This document shows positions 28,350-38,770 of a DNA stretch of 64,000 bases, in pieces (positions within the stretch are counted from its first letter, which is position 1; each line of letters starts with the position of its first letter). The translations under genes and the position numbers were made by a program. Under the pieces are notes generated by a model. It saw nothing but the letters and a program-made list of their open reading frames with translations, was not told the origin of the DNA and made no database searches. Origin of the DNA: Rhizobium sp. CCGE 510 (GTDB lineage Bacteria > Pseudomonadota > Alphaproteobacteria > Rhizobiales > Rhizobiaceae); contig NZ_AEYF01000006.1 in NCBI RefSeq assembly GCF_000292525.1, positions 29,550 through 93,549 on the forward strand, read 5' to 3'.

Positions 28350-28491
28350 CTCCCTCATCCCTGTGCTCGACACAGGGATCCAGCCACGGCGCTTCTGCGC
28401 CGTGATTGACCTGTATTCAGTCAAGGAGTCTTCAGCGCCCAAGGACTTGGGCGCGCTGGATTCCTGTGACGAGCACAGGAATGAGGGCGAG
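28350..28491. repeat. RIME-like mosaic element inside the operon
   Basis: A left arm (28350-28384, CTCCCTCATCCCTGTGCTCG onward) pairs imperfectly with a right arm (28455-28491). Between them sit two perfect hairpins: CACGGCGC/GCGCCGTG (28385-28404) and GCGCCCAAG/CTTGGGCGC (28435-28454). The layout matches the Rhizobium-specific intergenic mosaic elements. It lies between the binding-protein and permease genes and could stabilise the upstream mRNA or reduce read-through. Confidence 0.8.
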
Positions 28492-28541
28492 CGGGACGTT
28501 CCGCTGCAGTCCTGCATGCACCGAGCGCAGGAGCAGTTCGG

Positions 28542-29483
28542 ATGATCCGCTACATCCTCCAGCGCCTGTTCGGCATGATCGTCGTGATGTTTCTCGTCGT
28601 GACGATCGTCTTCGTCATCGTGCGGGTGACGCCGGGTGACCCGGCCGCCGTCATGCTCGGGCCGGATGCGACGCCGCAGGATGTTGCCGATCTCCGAACC
28701 CGGCTCGGGCTCGATCAGTCGCTCGGCCTGCAATATGTCTATTATATCGGCCAGCTGCTGAAGGGTGACCTCGGCCAGTCGATCTTCCTCAACATGCCTG
28801 TGACGTCGGCTCTGCTCGACCGCGCCGAGCCGACCTTCTTCCTGACGCTGTTTTCGCTTGCCATCGCCAGCGTCATCGCTCTGCCGATCGGCATCTACGC
28901 CGCCTATCGGCGCGGCTCCTTCGTCGACCAGGCGGCAACGACGCTGGCGATGTTTGCCGCCAGCATCCCGAGCTTCTGGCTCGGCCTCATCCTGATGCAG
29001 TTCTTCGCCGTCCGGCTCAACCTCTTCCCGGTCTCGGGTTATGGCGGCCCCGGCTCGACCTTCCCAGACCGGATGTATCATCTGACGCTGCCGGCCTTTG
29101 CGCTCGGCATCGTTTCCTCGGCGCTGATCCTGCGTTTCACCCGCGCCTCGATGCTCGATGTGCTCGGCGATGATTACATCCGCACGGCGCGTGCCAAGGG
29201 GCTGGTCGAGCGCAAGGTCATCCTCAAGCACGCGCTGAAGAATGCGCTGATCCCGATCCTGACGGTGCTCGGCCTGACGGCGGCGGTGCTGATTTCCGGC
29301 GCCGTCGTCACCGAAACGGTCTTCGGCCTGCCGGGGGTCGGCAATCTCGTCGTCTCGGCGGTGCTGCGCCGCGATTATCCCGTCATCCAGGGGGCGCTGC
29401 TGGTCATCGCCGCGCTCTATGTGTTGATCAATTTTGCGATCGACATGCTCTATCTGCTGGTCGATCCGAGGGTGCGCTACTGA
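28542..29483 (+). CDS. Peptide-type ABC importer, permease (DppB-like)
   Basis: This 313-residue permease begins IRYILQRLFGMIVVMFLVVT, with RVTPGDPAAVMLGPDATPQD after the first helix and the EAA-type loop DYIRTARAKGLVERKVILKH. About six helices. The stop overlaps the next start (TGATG), so translation is coupled. It is separated from its binding-protein gene by the RIME-like element. Confidence 0.92.
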   Translation: MIRYILQRLFGMIVVMFLVVTIVFVIVRVTPGDPAAVMLGPDATPQDVADLRTRLGLDQSLGLQYVYYIGQLLKGDLGQSIFLNMPVTSALLDRAEPTFFLTLFSLAIASVIALPIGIYAAYRRGSFVDQAATTLAMFAASIPSFWLGLILMQFFAVRLNLFPVSGYGGPGSTFPDRMYHLTLPAFALGIVSSALILRFTRASMLDVLGDDYIRTARAKGLVERKVILKHALKNALIPILTVLGLTAAVLISGAVVTETVFGLPGVGNLVVSAVLRRDYPVIQGALLVIAALYVLINFAIDMLYLLVDPRVRY

Positions 29484-30352
29484 TGGCCGATATCGCAATC
29501 AAATCAGCCGAGAGCGAAGGCAGCAAATTCCTCCGCCGCCTGCTGAAGCGCAAGACGGTGGCCTTCGGCCTGCTGATCCTGGCGATTTTCGTGCTGCTGG
29601 CGGTCTTTGCCCCTATTGTCGCGCCCTATTCGCCGTCCAAACTTTCGATCGTCAACCGGCTGAAACCGCCAAGCGGCATCTTCTTCTTCGGCACGGACGA
29701 GTTCGGCCGCGACGTCTTTTCGCGCACGATCTTTGCCGGCCGCCTGTCGCTGCTGGTCGGCGTTGCGGTCGTCAGCCTGTCAGCGGTGATCGGCGTGACG
29801 CTCGGCCTGCTTGCCGGCTTTTTCCAGAAGCTCGACACGCCGATCGCCCGGCTGATCGACGCGATGATGGCCTTCCCGGATATTCTGCTGGCGATCGCCC
29901 TCGTCGCCGCCCTCGGCCCGTCCTTGACCACTGTCATCATCGCGCTGTCGATCGTCTATGCGCCGCGCCTTGCTCGCATCGTGCGTGCCTCGACGCTGGT
30001 CATTCGCGAGCTGCCCTATGTCGAGGCGGCGAGGGCGCTCGGCATTTCCACCTTTCACATCATGACCCGGCATGTGCTGCGCAATCTGCTGTCGCCGATC
30101 CTGGTGCAGGCCACCTTCCTCTTTGCCAGTGCAATGCTCGCCGAAGCCGGCCTTTCCTTCCTCGGCCTCGGTGTCAGCCCGGAAATTCCGACCTGGGGAA
30201 CGATGATCGCCGCCGGCCGGCAATATATCGGCCAGGCCGACTGGATGACGCTATTTCCCGGTGTCGCCATCATCCTCTCGGTGCTGTCACTGCAGATGGT
30301 CGGCGATGGCCTGAGAGACATGCTCGACCCAAGACTTCGCAAGGACCTTTAA
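29483..30352 (+). CDS. Peptide-type ABC importer, permease (DppC-like)
   Basis: This 289-residue permease has an N-terminal helix (VAFGLLILAIFVLLAVFAPI), the segment FGTDEFGRDVFSRTIFAGRL and the EAA loop PYVEAARALGISTFHIMTRH. It pairs with the DppB-like permease to form the membrane channel. It is followed after 66 bp by the RidA-like gene on the same strand. Confidence 0.92.
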   Translation: MADIAIKSAESEGSKFLRRLLKRKTVAFGLLILAIFVLLAVFAPIVAPYSPSKLSIVNRLKPPSGIFFFGTDEFGRDVFSRTIFAGRLSLLVGVAVVSLSAVIGVTLGLLAGFFQKLDTPIARLIDAMMAFPDILLAIALVAALGPSLTTVIIALSIVYAPRLARIVRASTLVIRELPYVEAARALGISTFHIMTRHVLRNLLSPILVQATFLFASAMLAEAGLSFLGLGVSPEIPTWGTMIAAGRQYIGQADWMTLFPGVAIILSVLSLQMVGDGLRDMLDPRLRKDL

Positions 30353-30418
30353 TCCGCCGACCTCTCAGTCGGCCACCAATTCAATTCGTCCAATCCAATT
30401 CGCATGACAGGAGTTTGC

Positions 30419-30916
30419 GTGAATCAGTTTCCCAACGCCGCCGGCAAGGTTGAGAACTCGCCTTACCAACGGTTAGCCGCCCTCGGCATCAAGCTGCCGC
30501 CGCCACCGCCGCCGATCGCCAATTTCGTGACGCATGTGGTGGAGGGCAATATGCTCTACCTCTCCGGCCAGGGCCCGCGCGAGGCCGACGGCTTCCTGCA
30601 TGCCGGCAAGGTCGGCGGCGGCGTCGGCGTCGAGGAGGCCTATCGGCATGCGCGGCTGACCGGTATCAACCTGCTCGCCGTCATGCATGATGCGCTCGGC
30701 GATCTCTCCCGCGTCAAGCGGGTGGTCAAGCTGCTCGGCATGGTCAATGCCGTGCCGGAGTTCGAGGATCATCCGAGCGTCATCAACGGCTGCTCGGATC
30801 TGCTGATTGCCGTCTTTGGCGGGGCCGGCGAGCATGCCCGCTCGGCCGTCGGCTTCGGCTCTCTGCCCGGCAACATCACCGTCGAGATCGAGGCGATCGT
30901 CGCCTTGAATGGCTGA
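30419..30916 (+). CDS. RidA/YjgF-family protein
   Basis: This protein of about 165 residues resembles the YjgF/RidA clade with the extended form ([20 protein letters not shown] near 32-51, then [13 protein letters not shown] [10 protein letters not shown] at the C-terminus). RidA proteins hydrolyse reactive enamines and imines made by PLP enzymes; a conserved Arg needed for this is typical of the archetype, and this divergent member lacks an obvious match. I start at GTG 30419 because CAGGAG lies about 5-10 bp upstream; ATG 30404 is the alternative. The PLP enzyme gene follows directly, so a cleaning or catalytic role in its pathway is likely. Confidence 0.8.
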   Translation: MNQFPNAAGKVENSPYQRLAALGIKLPPPPPPIANFVTHVVEGNMLYLSGQGPREADGFLHAGKVGGGVGVEEAYRHARLTGINLLAVMHDALGDLSRVKRVVKLLGMVNAVPEFEDHPSVINGCSDLLIAVFGGAGEHARSAVGFGSLPGNITVEIEAIVALNG

Positions 30917-30984
30917 CGAGAGCTTTCATATTGGGAGCAGCGGCCACCATGGCCCGTTCCTCGACCAGACTTCTGGAGACCTTC

Positions 30985-32181
30985 ATGTCCACTGATATCA
31001 GACCTTCGCTCGGCCTTCGCCCCGTCATCAACGTATCCGGCACGATGACCAGCCTCGGCGCCTCGATCGTGGTGCCGGAGGCGATCGAAGCGATGGCGTC
31101 GATCCTGCCGCATTTCGTCGAGATCAACGACCTGCAGCGCAAGGCAAGTGCGGTCATCACCCGCCTGACCGGCGGCGAGGCGGGTTTCGTCACCGCCTCC
31201 TGCTCGGCCGGTATTTCGCTGGTGGTCGCCGGCGCTATCACCGGCGACAATCTGCTGGCGATCGAGAAGCTGCCGGATGCCGTGTCCGAGAAGAACGAAG
31301 TGCTGGTGCAGATGGGCCATGTGGTCAGCTACGGCGCTCCGGTCGACCAGGCAATCCGGCTTGCCGGCGGCAAGGCCGTATTGATCGGCCAGGCAACCTC
31401 GACGCACCGTTTCCACATGGAAAAGGCGATCACCGAAAAGACCGCCGCTGCCGTCTATGTCGTCTCCCACCATGTCGTCGACTACGGCCTGTTGAACCTG
31501 AAGGAATTCGTCGAGATCGCCCATGCCAGGGGCGTGCCGGTGATCGTCGATGCGGCCTCGGAATATGATCTCCGGATCTTCCTGGAGCAGGGGGCCGATA
31601 TCGCGCTTTATTCCGGCCACAAATTCCTCGGCGGCCCGACGTCGGGCATCGTCGCCGGCCGGAAGGAGCTGGTGCGCCATGCCTTCCTGCAGAATATGGG
31701 CATCGGCCGCGGCATGAAGGTCGGCAAGGAGAGCATCTTTGGCGTCATGGCGGCACTCGAAGCCTGGGAAAACCGCGATCATGCCGTCATCCGCGAACGC
31801 GAGACCGGCTATCTCAACCTGTGGAAGCGTACACTCGACGGCCGCCCCGGTCTGACCGTGCTGATCGAGCCCGACCCGACCGACAATCCACTGGAGCGGC
31901 TGCGCCTGATCGTCGATGCCGAGCAGGCCCATATCACCGCCTGGGATCTGGCCGATGCGCTGGCGAAGGGCAGCCCGCCGATCATCGTGCGCGACCACGA
32001 GGTGGAGCACCGCTATTTCTACCTCGACCCGTGCAACCTGCATCCGGGCCAGGAGACGATCGTCGCTAACCGCCTGGCTGAGGAACTCGACAAGGCGCGC
32101 GCCTCCAACGAGATCATCGCAACGCCGATCGAAAATCGCAGCCGGCACCGCTTCGATGCTGCGCTTCGCTGGCCGGATTAA
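30985..32181 (+). CDS. SelA/DgaE-like PLP-dependent enzyme
   Basis: This protein of about 398 residues begins [20 protein letters not shown], as in the SelA-like PLP proteins that include D-glucosaminate-6-phosphate ammonia-lyase. The PLP lysine lies in [19 protein letters not shown] and the cofactor Asp in [11 protein letters not shown]. Members eliminate or transfer groups at the alpha or beta carbon of amino acids; the substrate here is unknown. I use ATG 30985, with GGAG 7 bp upstream; an ATG at 30931 is less likely. It lies between the RidA-like gene and the transporter ATPase, so it most likely acts on the imported compound. Confidence 0.8.
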   Translation: MSTDIRPSLGLRPVINVSGTMTSLGASIVVPEAIEAMASILPHFVEINDLQRKASAVITRLTGGEAGFVTASCSAGISLVVAGAITGDNLLAIEKLPDAVSEKNEVLVQMGHVVSYGAPVDQAIRLAGGKAVLIGQATSTHRFHMEKAITEKTAAAVYVVSHHVVDYGLLNLKEFVEIAHARGVPVIVDAASEYDLRIFLEQGADIALYSGHKFLGGPTSGIVAGRKELVRHAFLQNMGIGRGMKVGKESIFGVMAALEAWENRDHAVIRERETGYLNLWKRTLDGRPGLTVLIEPDPTDNPLERLRLIVDAEQAHITAWDLADALAKGSPPIIVRDHEVEHRYFYLDPCNLHPGQETIVANRLAEELDKARASNEIIATPIENRSRHRFDAALRWPD

Positions 32182-32198
32182 GCCGCAAGGGGAGCGAT

Positions 32199-34034
32199 AT
32201 GGCTGAGGTTCAAGCGCAACCGATAGAGACAACCGCCGCCGTTCTTTCCGTCGAGGGGCTGACCACCTCCTTTCTAGTCGACGGCGGTTGGAAGCCTGTG
32301 GTGCGCGACGTTTCCTTCACCGTCGCACCGGGTGAAACGGTCGCGATTGTCGGCGAATCCGGCTCCGGCAAGAGCGTCACCTCGCTGTCGATCATGCGGC
32401 TGTTGCAGGCCGATAGCAGCCGCGTCGAGGGCCGGGTCATGCTCGGCGGCCGCGACCTGCTGGCATTGCCGGAACGTGCGATGCGGCAGGTGCGCGGCAA
32501 TGAGGTGGCGATGATCTTCCAGGAGCCGATGACCTCGCTCAACCCGCTCTTCACCATCGGCGATCAGATTTCCGAAGCGTTGCTCTGCCACTCCGATATG
32601 AGCCGGGCCGATTCCAAAGCCGAGACGATCAGACTCTTGGAAAAAGTCCGCATCCCGTCGGCCGCCTCGCGCTTCGACGAATATCCGCATCGTTTTTCCG
32701 GCGGCATGCGCCAGCGGGTGATGATCGCCATGGCGCTCGCCAGCCGGCCGAAACTGCTGATCGCCGACGAGCCGACGACGGCGCTCGACGTGACGATCCA
32801 GGGCCAGATCCTCGATCTCATCAAGATGCTGCAGGAGGAGGAGGGGACTTCCGTTCTGTTCATCACCCATGACATGGGCGTCGTCGCCGAGATCACCGAC
32901 CGGACGGTGGTGATGTATCGCGGCGAACAGGTGGAAAGCGGCCCCACCGCCAATATCTTCCACCGCGGCAAACACCCCTATACCCGAGCGCTGCTGTCGG
33001 CCGTGCCGGTGCTCGGTTCGATGCAGGGCCGGCAGAGGCCGCTGCGTTTCCCGGTGGTCAATACGGCAACGGGGGAATCCGATATTCCGACCGAGGCCGC
33101 CGATACCGTAGCGGTGACGCCGGTACTGCAGGTGAAGAACCTCACCAAGCGTTTCGACATTCACTCCGGCCTGTTCGGCCGGCTGACCAGCCGCGTGCAT
33201 GCGGTGGAAAACGTTTCCTTCGATCTTCATGCCGGCGAGACGCTGTCGCTCGTCGGCGAATCCGGCTGCGGCAAGTCGACGACTGGCCGCGCCATCATGC
33301 GTCTGATCGAGCCGCAGGCCGGTTCGGTTCTCGTCGAGGGCAGGGAGGTGCTCGGCCTCGACAGGAAGGATTTGCGCGAAATGCGCAAATCCGTGCAGAT
33401 GATCTTCCAGGATCCGTTTGCCAGCCTCAATCCGCGCATGACGGTCGGCGCTGCGATCGCCGAACCCTATCTCGAACACCGGATGGGCAGCCCGAAACAG
33501 GCCAAGGAGGTCGTTGCCGACCTTCTGGTCAAGGTCGGTCTGTCGCCTGAGATGGCGGCGCGTTATCCGCATGAATTTTCCGGCGGCCAGCGCCAGCGCA
33601 TCTGCATTGCCCGGGCGCTTGCCCTGCAGCCGAAAGTCATCGTCGCCGATGAAAGTGTCTCGGCGCTCGACGTTTCGATCAAGGCGCAGGTCATCAACCT
33701 GATGCTCGACCTGCAGCAGAGCCTCAACCTCGCCTTCCTGTTCATTTCGCACGACATGGCGGTGGTCGAGCGCGTCAGCCACCGGGTGGCGGTGATGTAT
33801 CTCGGCGAGATCGTCGAGATCGGCCCGCGCGCCGCCGTCTTCGAAAATCCACAGCATCCTTATACCCGAAAACTCATCGCCGCCGTGCCGGTGCCCGATC
33901 CCGACCGCCGCCATGAGAAGCGGATGGTGGCGAATGACGAGATCAAGAGCCCGATGCGGCCGGTCGATTATCAGCCTGCGAATGCCGCCTATCGCGAGGT
34001 CGGGCCGGGCCATTTGGTGATGGCCGAGCGGTAG
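32199..34034 (+). CDS. Double ATPase of peptide-type ABC importer (DppD-DppF fusion)
   Basis: This 611-residue protein fuses both ATPases. The first half has Walker A GESGSGKS near 49, signature FSGGMRQRV and Walker [13 protein letters not shown]. The second half, from about 308, has Walker [10 protein letters not shown], signature FSGGQRQRI and [14 protein letters not shown], where Walker B ends in DES rather than DEP. The C-terminus has the oligopeptide extension of the second ATPase ([17 protein letters not shown]). One polypeptide thus replaces the two-gene arrangement seen at 16280-17979. The start is 17 bp after the PLP enzyme stop. Confidence 0.92.
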   Translation: MAEVQAQPIETTAAVLSVEGLTTSFLVDGGWKPVVRDVSFTVAPGETVAIVGESGSGKSVTSLSIMRLLQADSSRVEGRVMLGGRDLLALPERAMRQVRGNEVAMIFQEPMTSLNPLFTIGDQISEALLCHSDMSRADSKAETIRLLEKVRIPSAASRFDEYPHRFSGGMRQRVMIAMALASRPKLLIADEPTTALDVTIQGQILDLIKMLQEEEGTSVLFITHDMGVVAEITDRTVVMYRGEQVESGPTANIFHRGKHPYTRALLSAVPVLGSMQGRQRPLRFPVVNTATGESDIPTEAADTVAVTPVLQVKNLTKRFDIHSGLFGRLTSRVHAVENVSFDLHAGETLSLVGESGCGKSTTGRAIMRLIEPQAGSVLVEGREVLGLDRKDLREMRKSVQMIFQDPFASLNPRMTVGAAIAEPYLEHRMGSPKQAKEVVADLLVKVGLSPEMAARYPHEFSGGQRQRICIARALALQPKVIVADESVSALDVSIKAQVINLMLDLQQSLNLAFLFISHDMAVVERVSHRVAVMYLGEIVEIGPRAAVFENPQHPYTRKLIAAVPVPDPDRRHEKRMVANDEIKSPMRPVDYQPANAAYREVGPGHLVMAER

Positions 34035-34117
34035 GTGGCGCGGGCCATTGGGAGTTGCCTAACGGGCCGGCGGCGCATAAAGCAGATGGAAAGACACCTG
34101 CCTGGAAAGCCGCATCA

Positions 34118-34939
<822 letters not shown>

Positions 34940-34972
34940 GAGCTGTGCCGGGCAACATCTGCGCGTCGGTGA

Positions 34973-35902
34973 TCACGCCGCCTTTGCTTGCGGTTTGGCG
35001 GCCTTGACATGGGTTATGCTGCGGCGACCGTCGATGCTGACGGGGACGTCGCCGTCAACGGTGGCGCGGCGCACGACGCGGTGCTGGTCGCCATAATCGT
35101 TGACGGCATAGTGCTGGGTGGCGCGATTATCCCAGATTGCCACATCCCCGGCTCTCCAGCGCCAGCGCACGGTATTTTCCGGGGCGGTGACATAGGACTG
35201 GAAGACCTCGTAGAGTTTCGCGGAATCGCTCTTCGACACGCCGATCAGCCGCTGAACAAAATTACCGAGCAGCAGCGACCTTTCGCCCGTTTCCGGATGA
35301 ACACGCACGACCGGATGCTCTGTCTCGTAGATGGTCGAGGTGAAAACTTCTTCGAAATGCTTCTTCTCCTCAGCGGTGGCGCGAGGGCGCACGGCGGCGT
35401 AGTCGTAGGCATTGCTGTGAATGGCCCATAAATTGTCCGCCAGTAGTTTGAGCGGCGTCGGCAGACTTTCGTAGGCGGCATGAGTGTTGGACCAGATCGT
35501 ATCGCCGCCGGCTGCCGGAATGACGACACCGCGAAGGACGGAGAATTTGGGGTAGGCGTCGACGAAGGTAACGTCGGTGTGCCACTGGTCGGCTCTACCG
35601 CCGCCGCGGCTGGAATCGAGGTTGAGGATGGAAGCCGTGCCGGCGACCGGACCCTGGGTTGGATGAGGCACGAGGTCGCCCAGGCGGCGTGCAAAGGATT
35701 CCTGTTCGGAATCGTCAAGGTGCCCCTGATCCCGGAAGAAGATGACCTTGTGCTTCAGCAGGAGCTGGTTGACAGCTGCCACCGTCGCATCCGAAAGCTC
35801 TCCACCAAGGCGGAGCCCCCTGATTTCGGCGCCGACACGGCCGGTCAGCGGGATGACATCGGTGTCGGGAATGATCTGATTGACGAGAACCGGATTGCTC
35901 AT
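34973..35902 (-). CDS. TauD/TfdA-family 2-oxoglutarate dioxygenase
   Basis: This 309-residue Fe(II)/2-oxoglutarate dioxygenase has the His-x-Asp pair in QWHTDVTF near 106-108 and the distal His in NRATQHYAVNDYG near 258. The 2-oxoglutarate-binding Arg lies in the following segment (HRVVRRATVDGD). The family includes taurine dioxygenase and alkylsulfatase AtsK; sulfonates, sulfate esters or phenoxy acids are all possible substrates. It converges on the bicupin gene. A palindrome about 115 bp upstream may control it. Confidence 0.88.
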   Translation of the reverse strand: MSNPVLVNQIIPDTDVIPLTGRVGAEIRGLRLGGELSDATVAAVNQLLLKHKVIFFRDQGHLDDSEQESFARRLGDLVPHPTQGPVAGTASILNLDSSRGGGRADQWHTDVTFVDAYPKFSVLRGVVIPAAGGDTIWSNTHAAYESLPTPLKLLADNLWAIHSNAYDYAAVRPRATAEEKKHFEEVFTSTIYETEHPVVRVHPETGERSLLLGNFVQRLIGVSKSDSAKLYEVFQSYVTAPENTVRWRWRAGDVAIWDNRATQHYAVNDYGDQHRVVRRATVDGDVPVSIDGRRSITHVKAAKPQAKAA

Positions 35903-36303
35903 GGAAATCTCCTGTTGATATTGGAAGAAGTCGGCAGGTCACATGCGCCCGAAGAAACATTCAAAGGGCATTCGAAATCTCAGCGCTGAAGTCGACCGGG
36001 CTATGGAACCGTATAATCTACAAATTTTGTAGACAATAATTTCTAATTTAAGCTGTTTTTGTGAAACAGCCGCTTCGATTTCCTCGCCGGCAGGGAGACT
36101 GGCGGCCGTTGATCTGGGGGTGAAGATTGGTGACGGCAGCTGCTTGTGGGAATGATATAATTCGACTTAAATTGTAAATGTGACGTAATCTATCGTCAGG
36201 AACACATAAGCCGAAGCGGGTGAGGGGTACAAAGCATCCCTTAAGCGTCGCTTCATTCATCTTGCGTGGATGTCTGAATCTGCTGCGAATAGATGCCCTT
36301 GCA
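35903..36303. other. AT-rich intergenic region upstream of the TauD-like gene
   Basis: About 400 bp without a supported gene. It contains the palindrome at 36017-36033 and AT-rich promoter-like sequence. It marks the change from the left metabolic region to the catabolic island on the right. The short open frames here show no family resemblance. Confidence 0.5.
36017..36033. promoter_or_regulatory. Palindrome upstream of the TauD-like gene
   Basis: TCTACAAA and TTTGTAGA form 8-bp arms around a single T. GntR- or FadR-type operators often look like this. It lies 115 bp upstream of the dioxygenase start on the minus strand. The cognate regulator is not encoded nearby. Confidence 0.5.
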
Positions 36304-36468
36304 TCACGATGATCGTCTATCGTTAGTCACTCGGAGCTCGTTATGGCCCCAGGGCAAATGTGCAACAAGCTGTTGCACGATTTCTTCGTCAGGGAATGCT
36401 TCGGTAAAAGCACGCATATATTTGAGGTTTCGAGGCCTATCGGAGCTCCAGCCGGGCGGGCTCGACAT
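36304..36468 (-). pseudogene. Remnant of a DUF1016 (YhcG-type) nuclease gene
   Basis: The minus strand from an ATG at 36468 to a TGA at 36304 encodes 54 residues. The stretch RPRNLKYMRAFTEAFPDEE followed by IVQQLVAHLPWGHN is a near-exact match to the N-terminal domain of DUF1016 proteins. Similarity stops after WGHN, where the family would continue with LLDKLKD-like sequence and a PD-(D/E)XK nuclease domain. The gene has lost at least 250 residues. It lies at the left edge of the catabolic island and is probably a recombination scar. Confidence 0.8.
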
Positions 36469-36547
36469 GCGTCGTCGAGTCCGCCCAGCTTGGTTGATCG
36501 ATCGAGTATTTGCGCCGGTTTAATCAGCACCCGCCGGGCGCGTAAAA

Positions 36548-37780
36548 CTACTCGTGCGTATCTCCTTCAAAATGCAATACCCCGCCGACCGGATTGTATT
36601 GCAGCCCATCGAATTGGTAAAGCTGGAGTGCCTCGATCGGATAGATGTCGGAGCCTTCTTTGGTTGTCACTTTGATGCCGTCGAAAAGCAGCGGGGTCGT
36701 CCAGCCGTCCATATTGTGGACGACCTTCATCAGTTCTTCGCGAGTCGGCTCCTTTAGCTTTTCAAGTGACTGGATAAGCGCATCGCCGATCGAATAACCG
36801 GTTTGGCCGATTGTGTTGGCGAAGACGAAGTTCACTTTGGCCGACTTGATGGCATCGAGGTATCGGTTGATGCCCTCATCACTGGACTTCTGGTCGCTGA
36901 TGATCGGCTTCAGGAAGTCTGAGGTGATGATACCCTTGGCATTTTCCAGGCCAACGGACTGAAGGACCGGATACGAAGACGAGAGATTTGTGACCAAGGT
37001 CAACGGCTTCCAGCCGCTTTCCGATTGGAAGCGGATGGCCTCGCCGCCTTGGCGAGGCGCGGCGATGATGACGAGCGTGTCGGCGCCGGAGGCCTTCAGC
37101 GTATTGAGCTGGGTTTCCACAGTGGGGTCTTGTGATGTCACAGGTTGACGTTCGACCACCCTAATCGCCGAACCCTCGACCGCGCGGTCGAATGCCTTCA
37201 TGAATGTTTGGCCGGTTTCCGTGTTCAGATACAGGAACGCGACCCTGGCGTCGGGCTTGTTGATCGCGAGATATTCGGCGAAGGCGTCCGCTTCGGTCGA
37301 GAAGGATGGCACGAACCCAACTTCCCATTCAGGAGCGTTCAGGGAAATAACTCCGGAGTACATGAAGACGTTCGGTACCTTCTTCTGGGTGATGTAGCGT
37401 CCGATCGCGAGGTTGTTCGGGGTGGCAGCCGTGCCGACCAAGGCGAAGACCTTGTCCTTTTCCACCATCTTGCGGACATTCGCCAACGTACGCTGCGGAT
37501 CAAGGCCATCGTCCTCGATGACGAGTTCGATCTTGCGTGTCTTGCCGTCGCCCATCTTGACGCCACCTTCGGCGTTGGCCTGTTCGACACGCGCCCTAAT
37601 ACCCTCGGCGACGCCGCCGACGACCGCGACCGGACCGGTCAAAGGTCCGGTCACCCCAACCTTGATCGTGTCATCGGTGACGCCCGGCGACGGTTCGGCG
37701 GCGCTAGCGTGGGAAGCGACGAGCAACGCGGCCGCCGCCAACTGCACCGTGCAGCCCTTCAGTATCGAGATCAGTCTCAT
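36548..37780 (-). CDS. Liv-type ABC importer, substrate-binding protein
   Basis: This 410-residue protein has an N-terminal signal peptide (TVQLAAAALLVASHASAAEP, cut after ASA) and the branched-chain amino-acid type periplasmic fold, with IKVGVTGPLTGPVAVVGGVA near the start. Proteins of this group also bind aromatic acids. GGGAGG precedes the ATG at 37780. It ends the leftward operon livG-F-H-M-K; the order and the island context suggest import of an aromatic compound rather than amino acids. Confidence 0.9.
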   Translation of the reverse strand: MRLISILKGCTVQLAAAALLVASHASAAEPSPGVTDDTIKVGVTGPLTGPVAVVGGVAEGIRARVEQANAEGGVKMGDGKTRKIELVIEDDGLDPQRTLANVRKMVEKDKVFALVGTAATPNNLAIGRYITQKKVPNVFMYSGVISLNAPEWEVGFVPSFSTEADAFAEYLAINKPDARVAFLYLNTETGQTFMKAFDRAVEGSAIRVVERQPVTSQDPTVETQLNTLKASGADTLVIIAAPRQGGEAIRFQSESGWKPLTLVTNLSSSYPVLQSVGLENAKGIITSDFLKPIISDQKSSDEGINRYLDAIKSAKVNFVFANTIGQTGYSIGDALIQSLEKLKEPTREELMKVVHNMDGWTTPLLFDGIKVTTKEGSDIYPIEALQLYQFDGLQYNPVGGVLHFEGDTHE

Positions 37781-37810
37781 TTCAGTTCCTCCCAGTTCGA
37801 TGGCGGGCTC

Positions 37811-38770
37811 TCAGCCAGCCGCCCTCCGAAAAATCATCGAAAGCCATTTTTCGATGAAACCAGTCACTCCGTTGCGTGCGACCATCATGATGAGGATCAG
37901 CGCGAGGCCGTAAATCAGATTGCCGAGGCTCAGGTTGATATCGGATGCCCAGCTCGGAACGAAAACCATGAACAGGCCGCCGATAAACGCGCCGACGATG
38001 CTGGTGACGCCGCCGACGATGCTGCCGATGACGATGTTGATGGACAGGATCGCCAGGAAAGATTCCGGGCTGATGAAGCCGCTGACCATGGCAAATACCC
38101 CACCACCCAGTCCCGCGAGCGCCGAGCTTACCGCGAACGCCCACAGTCGGGCGCGTGTGAGGTTCACACCGAGCGCTTGAGCAATCTGAGGGTTGTCGCG
38201 CTGCGCCCTGAGGGCCCGGCCCACATCGCCGAACAGCATTCGGGAAACAAGCAACGCTCCGACGCCGGCGCAGGCGAGCGAGACGAGGTAAAGCCACAGC
38301 TCCGGGGCGTCCGCCATGATTTTAGGCAATTCAGGCGCGTCGATCGGAAGCCCGGATACGCCTCCGGTCAGGCTTCCCATCTTCAGGAGCAATTGAGGAA
38401 ATGCTGCTGCGATACCAAACGTGACGATGGCCAACTGCAGGCCTTGGAGCCTGAGCGCCGGAAGGCCGATTACCAGGCCGACGGCGGCGGCGACTGCAGC
38501 CGCGACCGGAAGTGTGGCCAGGGGAGAAACGCCGTAAGTCGCGTTCAGGATCGCAGTGACATAGGCGCCGACACCGAACAGCGTCCCTTGGGCAAGGCAA
38601 ATCTGCCCAGCATATCCCATCAGCAGGTTGAGACCGAGGATCGCGATGGCATAGGCGATCGCGATGGCCACTTCCTGGAGAGCGTAGGCGGGGGCGAAAA
38701 CCGGGATCAATACCGCGACGATCGCGAAGACACCAAGCTTGATCGCGGTTGAGAGGGAAACGTCTCTCAT
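37811..38770 (-). CDS. livM: Liv-type ABC importer, permease (LivM-like)
   Basis: This 319-residue permease has eight or more hydrophobic segments and the LivM motif LNLLMGYAGQICLAQGTLFG near 44-63; the C-terminal GVTGFIEKW is typical. It overlaps the LivH-like gene by ATGA. Inner-membrane partner of LivH. Confidence 0.92.
   Translation of the reverse strand: MRDVSLSTAIKLGVFAIVAVLIPVFAPAYALQEVAIAIAYAIAILGLNLLMGYAGQICLAQGTLFGVGAYVTAILNATYGVSPLATLPVAAAVAAAVGLVIGLPALRLQGLQLAIVTFGIAAAFPQLLLKMGSLTGGVSGLPIDAPELPKIMADAPELWLYLVSLACAGVGALLVSRMLFGDVGRALRAQRDNPQIAQALGVNLTRARLWAFAVSSALAGLGGGVFAMVSGFISPESFLAILSINIVIGSIVGGVTSIVGAFIGGLFMVFVPSWASDINLSLGNLIYGLALILIMMVARNGVTGFIEKWLSMIFRRAAG

Noticed and set aside
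32274..34013. 579-codon open frame on the minus strand
   Set aside because: Mirrors the double ATPase gene, whose motifs are unambiguous.
36343..36675. 110-codon open frame on the plus strand
   Set aside because: Antisense to the DUF1016 remnant and to the Liv binding-protein gene; no resemblance of its own.
37145..38752. 535-codon open frame on the plus strand
   Set aside because: Antisense to the Liv-type binding-protein and LivM genes, composition typical of a shadow frame.
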